DNA of 64,000 nt from Panicum virgatum (Eukaryota; Streptophyta; Magnoliopsida; Poales; Poaceae): contig NC_053138.1 in assembly GCF_016808335.1 (NCBI RefSeq), positions 10,347,900 to 10,411,899 on the forward strand, in the 5' to 3' direction. Shown piece by piece: positions 57,718 to 64,000 of the stretch (position 1 is the stretch's first letter; each line of letters opens with the position of its first letter). The translations under genes were made by a program, and so were the position numbers. The notes under the pieces are model-generated. The model was not told where the DNA came from. It saw nothing but the letters and a program-made list of their open reading frames with translations, and did not search any database.

Positions 57718-58139
57718 TAACTAGCACTAACAGGCTAGTGCTTTGTGTATATGGGTGTGTGTGGTTTCCAGGATGTGCTGATTTCCATGTGCATGTTTAT
57801 AATTATTACAGGAAGAACAATCTCATGCTTCGTGATCTTTACTTCTTGTGCTCTGCTTGCTGATGATTCCCATTTTGTAGATGATCAACAAATTAATCAC
57901 AAAATTACCTGCATCCTATATTGTCATAAACCTAGCCCTGTTTAATTATTGCTAGCTAGCCAGCTTAGGCAGTGCGCATCATCATCGTTATTATTTATTT
58001 CTTTTGCACACGCACTGTCCTTTTCCGTTCCTTTTCTCTTAACTTTCACTCAACAGGACAAGGTATACTGTCTGAAGTAAATGATGCAAACGGGCCGGAG
58101 TCTGAATTCTGAGCTGGTTAAAAAAGCAGGTAAGCTAAC

Positions 58140-58560
58140 AATGACAAACGCAAAAAGGGAACATATATATAGATAAAATGTTCTTATTATATAATAGTCA
58201 GACAACAATAGCTAGCCATGGGGGGTATCGGGATATTCAGCCGCTCCGCATAGTACAATTTCCCCGTCAAGATGTTGTTTCCTGGGTTGTGTCACCATCA
58301 TGGTGACACTAGAGCCATCTTATGTTCTGACGGGTCTTCTCGGCAAAGAAGACTCACTCATGCCCGGCCAGCATGGGACACCATGATGACTCGCTCGCTG
58401 TAACATCCAGCCCTTGGATCAGTTTGGGCCACAAATTAGAGTACCATGGATGAAGCATGATAGCTCAAAAATAGTTCCAACTGGAAAGGTAAGGGTTGGA
58501 TGGGCTAGTTTAAATTTTCAACTCTAAGAAACATTACAAGCCTGGGTTAAACTTTTTACG
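58140..58560 (+). ncRNA. candidate PHAS locus r (class I variant)
   Basis: Site at 58213-58234 (TAGCCATGGGGGGTATCGGG) with the CAGCCGCTCCGCAT sequence after it, as in locus m. The TATA box present in sister locus j is missing here because the GCAGGTAAGCTA region is shortened, so expression is doubtful. Confidence 0.48.
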
Positions 58561-58718
58561 CGAAACGATGATGATCGAATCAGAGAAAGCAAATTAATGA
58601 TATATTAGTAGCGTAGAGAGAGAATATGATTTTATCCTACGGAACTACTTCTCTTCTTTGACACGGTAGATATCATAAAGTACCATGAAGTAAATGTTGC
58701 AAGGGCCGGAAAGAAAGG

Positions 58719-58727
58719 TATATAAAA
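58719..58727 (+). promoter_or_regulatory. PHAS-type promoter without a downstream site
   Basis: GGTATATAAAACCTATGCTGTGCC matches the promoter block of loci k and n, including the upstream AAGGGCCGGAAAG. No miR2118-like site follows within 300 bp, so the unit appears to have lost its trigger. Confidence 0.5.
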
Positions 58728-59272
58728 CCTATGCTGTGCCATGATAATGTGTATGCAAATGTAAGAAAAAAATAGGCCAAAAGGAGAGGAAAGAAGCATT
58801 AGTTGAACCAAGCGACCGAATGACATTCTTTCCATTTGAAGTACACACTGACCTATATAAAAGGGACCCACGTTGAAAAGTTATCAAGAAGTTTGTAGAA
58901 AATTTGTTTCAATATTCTTTTCAAAAAAATAATTTGATTAAATATTCACAAAAGTTCTCTTGAAGCTGGTTGGAAGTTCTAACGGGAACGTATACGAGGA
59001 AACTTTATAAAACCTTTATGCGAAGATTTTTATTCCACAGCGATTCAAGAAACAAAGTTACAGAGAAATAAAAATATACTACTCTGTATTGAAAAAGAAA
59101 GGGTTGGACCTGCGAAAACCACTAGCCGCCTAGCCCCGCTTCGCTCGCGTGGACACTGCCGGCGAGCCTCCGTGTGCACCGCCGCTTTCCCAGCGAGCCG
59201 CATCAGCCGCGCGTGCCACCGTCGGCTGCTCTTCCTGGCAAGAAGGTCTTCTTCCCTTTCCAGGCCACCGAC

Positions 59273-60703
59273 ATGTCGCGCCCGTGCGCATCTCTGCCGA
59301 GCCCGAGCACCGCATGGGACGCCACCTCCCTCGCCGGCGCGCTCAAGGCCGCCGCGGTTCGACGCTCCGCGCCCCACGTCGGGCCCCTCCACGCGGTGCT
59401 CGTCAAGCTCGTCCTCTCGGCCTCCGCCATCCTCGCCACCTCCCTCGCGCACCTCACACTGCGGTGCGGACTCCCGCGGTATGCGCGGGACGTGTTCGAC
59501 AAAATGCCCCATCCGGATGTGGTCTCCTGGACGTCCCTGCTCACGGCCCACGCGCACCAGGGACTGCACCGCGAGTCGCTCGCGCTGCTCCGGCGCATGG
59601 TGGGCTCTGGTGTCGAGCCCAACGGGTACTCCCTGTCCGGTGGATTGCTTGCTTGCGCTGGCGCTGGCCAGGATGCACTTGCTCTCGGGAAAGAAATCCA
59701 TGCCCGGGTTCTCAAGATGTGCCTGCATGGTCCAGTCGACCCGGTCGTGGAGAATGGGGTCCTTGATATGTACTCGAGGTGCAGGAGCATCGAGTATGCT
59801 AGTAGAGTGTTTAGGGTGATGCAGGTGAGGAACATAGTAGCCTGGAACTCGATGATGGCAGCTCTTCTTGGGAGTGGGCAAGCAGAGGAGGCGCTGAGGT
59901 TGTTCGTTTCCATGGTCTCTTGCAGTGTTGGTGTGGATGGCTTCTCATTTTCCATAGTTGTGGATGCTTGTGGGGAGCTGGCATTGTTGAGGCAGGGGAT
60001 GCAAGTGCACGCACAGGTTATTGGTGGAGGATTTGAGGCAGATGCCGATGTGAGGAACTCTTTACTGGACATGTACGCAAAGTGTGGGTGTGTCAATTCA
60101 GCAGAGCTTGTCTTCAAGGTGGCATCGTCACAGGATGCTGTTCTTTGGACTAAAATGATCTCAGCTTATGGCAAATTTGGCCGGGTACGGGATGCAGTCG
60201 ACATGTTTGATAGGATGGCACAATTGGGCATAACACAAGATGGCATAGCATATCTTGCAGTTTTGTCAGCATGTAGTCATGGTGGACTTGTCAAAGAGGG
60301 TTGGCACTACTTCAATTTGATGTCTGACAGTCAAAGCTCAGTTAGGATGCATCCTGAGCACTACGGATGCATGGCAGATCTCCTATGCAGGAGAGGTTAC
60401 CTAGAAGAAGCTCTTGAATTCATTGAGAATATGCCATTTGACACTAGCATTGCTGCTTGGAGTGCTTTACTTAACTCATCTCGGATACATGGGAATGCCA
60501 GGTTGAGTCAACTTGCAGCATCCCATTTGCTCAAGCTTGATCCTGAGAACCACAGCAACTGGGTTGCTCTGTCAAGTGTACATGCATCGGGGAATGATTG
60601 GCATGTGACCTGGACTATCAGGGAGAGCATGAGCAGAGAGTGTGTGAAGAAAGAGCCTCGGTGTAGCTGGGTTGAATTGTATGATGGTGTTCATAATGGC
60701 TGA
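59273..60703 (+). CDS. PLS-class pentatricopeptide repeat protein, E-type
   Basis: Intronless, 476 residues, an organelle-type RNA-binding PPR protein. Successive degenerate ~35-residue repeats are visible, with typical blocks such as ARDVFDKMPHPDVVSWTSLL, NSLLDMYAKCG and GITQDGIAYLAVLSACSHGG. The C terminus has an E motif (AAWSALLNSSRIHGN ... LLKLDPEN) and the start of E+ (KEPRCSWVELYDGVH). E-class proteins usually act in C-to-U RNA editing in plastids or mitochondria. The ATG at 59273 is the first in frame; the frame is open further upstream without an ATG. The stop at 60701-60703 cuts E+ short, whereas the +1 frame carries a recognisable continuation to 60788, so a small frameshift is likely. 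Whether the truncated form works is unknown. Confidence 0.88.
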   Translation: MSRPCASLPSPSTAWDATSLAGALKAAAVRRSAPHVGPLHAVLVKLVLSASAILATSLAHLTLRCGLPRYARDVFDKMPHPDVVSWTSLLTAHAHQGLHRESLALLRRMVGSGVEPNGYSLSGGLLACAGAGQDALALGKEIHARVLKMCLHGPVDPVVENGVLDMYSRCRSIEYASRVFRVMQVRNIVAWNSMMAALLGSGQAEEALRLFVSMVSCSVGVDGFSFSIVVDACGELALLRQGMQVHAQVIGGGFEADADVRNSLLDMYAKCGCVNSAELVFKVASSQDAVLWTKMISAYGKFGRVRDAVDMFDRMAQLGITQDGIAYLAVLSACSHGGLVKEGWHYFNLMSDSQSSVRMHPEHYGCMADLLCRRGYLEEALEFIENMPFDTSIAAWSALLNSSRIHGNARLSQLAASHLLKLDPENHSNWVALSSVHASGNDWHVTWTIRESMSRECVKKEPRCSWVELYDGVHNG

Positions 60704-60788
60704 CCAGTCTCATCCTGAATTATTTGAAATACTGCAGACTCTTGATTCTTTGGAGGATATATCCGTCATGCCTTTTCAAGGAACATAA

Positions 60789-63110
60789 ATCAATGTGGTT
60801 TTGATCCCACCATGCAGTGCAAGGTTGTAGATTATCAAGATAATAATCTTTGTTACAGGTTGTTGCTCCCAGTTCTGAATATGATGAATGGTTGTTTTGG
60901 ACCTACTGTTGGTTATAGAAATGGAAGATGAGTTATTGAAAATTACGGCACCATTTCACCTCGGAAAACATATATTTCTTCCATATGAAGAATCTGTAAA
61001 GGTATGATATGGCTACTTCTCTTGGTCAAACATCCAATTTTTCTTTTCTCCTCAATCATGTACACACAATCCATAACATATTATGAAGCTCTCTCAGTTC
61101 TTAGTTTACCTCATTAAACCTTAATCACCCTTAAAACACTAATATCACTTAATATATGCTAATAACATACCATCATTAGCTGGTGGCCACCTACATCTAG
61201 TGAGCCGGGCCCTGGGAATAGACTTCATTTGCATTTCTTGGGAGCTAGGCTCACTGGCGCCTTTTGCATGTGCAGGGCCAGGCTCTGCTCGATCTCCAGG
61301 CAAGCAAACAGATTCAGGCTCCGGAGCCTGGATGAGCCTGGTACACCCAACCAATCAGGCCTAGGATGGTATTTCTCTCACACTACTCTAAACAAGTGCC
61401 CTCCAGTGTATATAGTCACACACATGGACTGAAAGGACACCAAAGGTCCAAATTACAAAAATTGGCAAATCATGCATGGTTGAACGTTCATTTATTCTTT
61501 TGATTCCAGTTCACATTTCTTCATGGTTCGCTAAAGACTAAAGTGTTATTTTTCCCAGAAAAAAATTAACAAACCACTCCCAAAGCTAGCACTGCTTAGC
61601 ATTTCTGATCGGTGCCATGAATCTGTGATACCTCCTCATGTTAGAATGATGACACGGGGTCGACACCGGCTCTTCAATCCGGACAGCCAAATCACTCGAG
61701 TCTCTACAAGGGATCAACCTGAACAGCTGTCTTCTGGGTCTATATGGGCACCTAACCTCCCAGGTAAGAGCGCAGAACCAGTGTCAAAAGGACAGCCAAT
61801 GCAATATGTTTTCCCAATACCACTCATACCCAAGTGACATGGTGCTCGACAGGATGTCTAATGATTACTGAATAGAGAGAATAGATAACATATGAGGCAA
61901 AGGAGCATCCTAGTGTGATATATAACTGGAGGAATATATAGGAAGTGAGCTCAATGTTGACGGTAGTTGGTATAGCACACAAGTGTATATGTGCTCTTAT
62001 GTTCTGAGATTGAGCGGCCCTTATTTCCAGGCCGAATTGAGCCTGAGTTTTCTTTTGGCAGAGGTGAATATTGGTTGGTAGATTACATATATTAGCCCAG
62101 CGAGCAAGTGGTCAGAGGCTCAGAGTAGAATACTTTACATAAGGTAGAGTTATTTAGAGCAGCTGCGGAAGAGGCACCCTCGGATGGATTTTTTTTTTTT
62201 TGTTTCTGAAAGAAACAGAGGTACTTACGCTGCAGTTATCAAGTCAGATTATCATCTACTCTGTTCTGATGGTAAAGCTGGCCTATCTACAGCTGAATCA
62301 AACTAAGAAAAATACCCATGATGTCGTAAATAGCTGCCAACAACAGATTCATGGTATATAGCATGTATAGCAATTGACCCGTGTATGTGGTGAACTTTTG
62401 CATCCATAGTTATCCGAAAAATTTACCCGTGTATATGTTCTTTTTGGTTGCAATGGGACTATTTCAGCTATTCCGGATAGATTCTTACAGCGCATAAAAC
62501 TTGTTAATAGATGGATTAAGAATACCAATCAGTATTTTGCATACCTAAGTTATAGATACTAATAAATATTCCTAATATTCAAGAGGATTACAAAGGACAT
62601 TCAAACCTACTTTCGCTCCGAGAAATCGAAATTAAATAGTATTACTAAGGACAATCAAGAGGATTACAAAATGTGTTTCTGTTGACTTCAACTTCATGTG
62701 CAATGTTGTTTCTCTCATCCATATGGACCATAAAGAACAGAGTAGAGATGTAAAGGGAAGAGCTTTGGATGGTGCTGCATTCATTGTGAAGTAAACTGAT
62801 CAAAAGATCAAGTTAATCGGTAGCTACCTCTGCTTTGGAAGGGGGTAGTACCTAGGAAGTACAGCTGAAATGAATGGCACTTCTTTACTAACCACGGTAC
62901 TGATTCTTCGTTGTCAGTAGATTTTCCTCCTTTCTTGCTGTTTTGCGTGTGGAAGATCTCCCCCTTTACGTAAAACGTGTAAAGATTTGAGTAAATTCAG
63001 CATCAAGCTAAGTCTCAAGGAACAATAATCGATTTTTGGAAGGACAGGTGGCATGCAATATTAACAAATTAATAGTCTTTTGCAAGTGTCAGTCGGTTAG
63101 AGACACATCA
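60789..63110. other. intergenic stretch after the PPR gene
   Basis: No gene is firmly supported. A 63-codon frame from ATG 61646 to 61837 has protein-like composition (PDSQITRVSTRDQPEQ, PGKSAEPVSKG) and could be an exon of an unseen gene or chance. A perfect palindrome CAGGCTCCGGAGCCTG lies at ~61315-61330 inside a GC-richer patch (61180-61370) that may be an old MITE. Confidence 0.35.
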
Positions 63111-63115
63111 CGGCC

Positions 63116-63700
63116 TATATAAACGGCTTGTTCTTGCACTACTCAACGCTCTTCAGTCTCATTTTGAGTCCATAGTGGTCGCAACAAGTTGTTGGTCCTC
63201 TCCACTTTAATTTGTCTACTACTGTCGTCAGCTAGCGATGGGGGTTGGGAGGTACCAGGATTTCTACATGCAGCTTAAAATGCCACTACTGCGCTGTAGC
63301 TAGGCTGTGTGCTACGGCGTGTGTCTGGTGTTCTCCAGACAACAGCTGGATGACAAGGTGCCGTATCCTGACGACATGAGTTTTCTGCATGTCCATCAGC
63401 AGAACAAACGCACCAGAAAACCATAGGAGCTGCTAATGGAAGTACACACCTACCTGTTGTTTTTCGTTTTTGTGAGTTGTGACCATAGGAGGAATAGCAG
63501 GGCTCTTGAAACTATCCATGCATGCAAGAGTAATAAAGACTGGCATCGATCGATTTCCACAAAGAGGCCGCCAAAGTCAGGATAAGTGAAACTACATATT
63601 TGGTAACAACGTCGAAACTCTTGTGTACTAAGACTAGTCAGAGACTTTTCTAGCTAGGTTAGTGTTGTTATGTGATGAGGCAGCTTCTTGAGGGTCCTCA
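63116..63700 (+). ncRNA. candidate PHAS locus s (isolated)
   Basis: CGGCCTATATAAACGGC (TATA at 63116-63123) is 114 bp upstream of a site at 63240-63261 (GGGTTGGGAGGTACCAGGAT). The spacing equals that of the class I loci although the flanks are different, which supports a real, diverged member. It lies beyond the PPR gene on the same strand. 3' end nominal. Confidence 0.52.
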
Positions 63701-63836
63701 AACTTTCATTATTGAAATTATATGTTACTGAATTTTAAAACAGCACAGTTTGCTAATGCTTATCAGCTGAATTTTTTTTCTCAAAATGGAATCCCGAATC
63801 AAATGCAATTATTGTCTGCATAAGTGGACAATGAGA

Positions 63837-63932
63837 TGGTGGCTGGTGCTGGTTTGTTGTGAGAGAAAATTACACTGGCTGGTGGCTGGTGCTGGTTTGG
63901 TGTGAGAGAAAAATATTGTTGGCTGGCTGGAG
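63837..63932. repeat. GGCTGGTGCTGG-type MITE-like repeat, second copy
   Basis: Two sub-units of GGCTGGTGCTGGTTTG + GTGAGAGAAAA, matching the repeat in lipase intron 2 (6063-6184). Boundaries unresolved. Confidence 0.65.
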
Positions 63933-64000
63933 AAGCAGCCATCAGAACAGAGTGTTTGAATGGACACCAACACACATTGTATCATGTGGAGGAAAGAAAA

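Larger units (their letters stand above)
16468..58234 (+). ncRNA. cluster of candidate miR2118-triggered 21-PHAS lncRNA loci
   Basis: Eighteen recognisable copies, including one at 63240 outside this span, plus two deleted copies, of a site resembling the complement of miR2118 (core ATGGGAGGCATCAGGA), all on the + strand. Most sit downstream of a TATA-like box. In grasses, noncoding transcripts with such a site near the 5' end are cut by miR2118-loaded Argonaute, made double-stranded by RDR6 and diced by DCL4 into 21-nt phasiRNAs in pre-meiotic anthers; their loci are known to cluster. The units have no conserved open frames and fall into paralogous classes repeated through the region, often interrupted by transposons. 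Individual loci are listed below; their 3' ends are nominal because no sequence signal marks them. Confidence 0.75.

Noticed and set aside
59174..59272. Extended PPR start upstream of 59273
   Set aside because: The extension begins at a GTG and has no ATG; plant genes start at ATG, so 59273 was used.
59045..60117. Long minus-strand frames overlapping the PPR gene
   Set aside because: They are antisense shadows of a GC-rich coding sequence; the + strand has the PPR repeats and E motif.

Overview
This window is nuclear DNA from a grass (Poaceae), probably a panicoid. The grounds are short GT-AG introns inside GC-rich, GC3-biased exons, Stowaway/Tourist/CACTA/MULE elements with grass-type termini, and above all a cluster of miR2118-type target sites of the sort that start reproductive 21-nt phasiRNA (21-PHAS) precursors in grasses. 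Ordinary protein-coding genes are few: an oil-body type class-3 lipase (3974-7655, four exons), a PLS-class PPR gene (59273-60703, apparently frameshifted in its E+ region), and two small GRF-type zinc-finger genes carried inside a 4.0-kb Mutator-like element (8614-12637).

Layout. 1-3.8 kb: intergenic DNA with a 522-bp CACTA element. 3.8-7.7 kb: lipase gene with a clear TATA box and a 49-bp CACTA footprint in intron 1. 8.6-12.6 kb: MULE with ~225-bp TIRs, a perfect 9-bp TSD, and two genes each with its own TATA box. 13.1-15.6 kb: AT-rich decayed satellite-like DNA. 16.4-58.8 kb: a cluster, all on the + strand, of miR2118-type sites, most of them lying 110-240 bp downstream of a TATA-like box; I read it as a 21-PHAS lncRNA cluster in several paralogous classes. 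A further isolated locus lies at 63.1 kb.

Transposons have repeatedly landed inside the PHAS units: a 475-bp hAT MITE (19141-19615), a 5'-truncated LINE (21050-22018, 16-bp TSD), a 6.2-kb non-autonomous LTR element (about 22355-28597), and a nested stack at 30776-39611 (a solo Copia-type LTR holding a 5.1-kb CACTA element and a 2.4-kb LTR). Others are a TNP2-bearing CACTA relic (47517-50222) and a tandem array of four ~0.56-0.61-kb CACTA derivatives (52776-55170). Most of these boundaries are supported by target-site duplications readable in the sequence. Removing the insertions rejoins sequence that aligns with intact paralogous PHAS units elsewhere in the window.

Together the picture is a fast-evolving small-RNA precursor cluster that grows by tandem and segmental duplication, loses sites by small deletions, and is interrupted by transposons, flanked by a lipase gene on one side and a PPR gene on the other. 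The PHAS interpretation rests on sequence motifs and architecture only; anther small-RNA data would decide it. One ~950-bp tandem repeat (45727-47630), whose copies differ mostly by one- or two-base indels, may be an assembly artefact.
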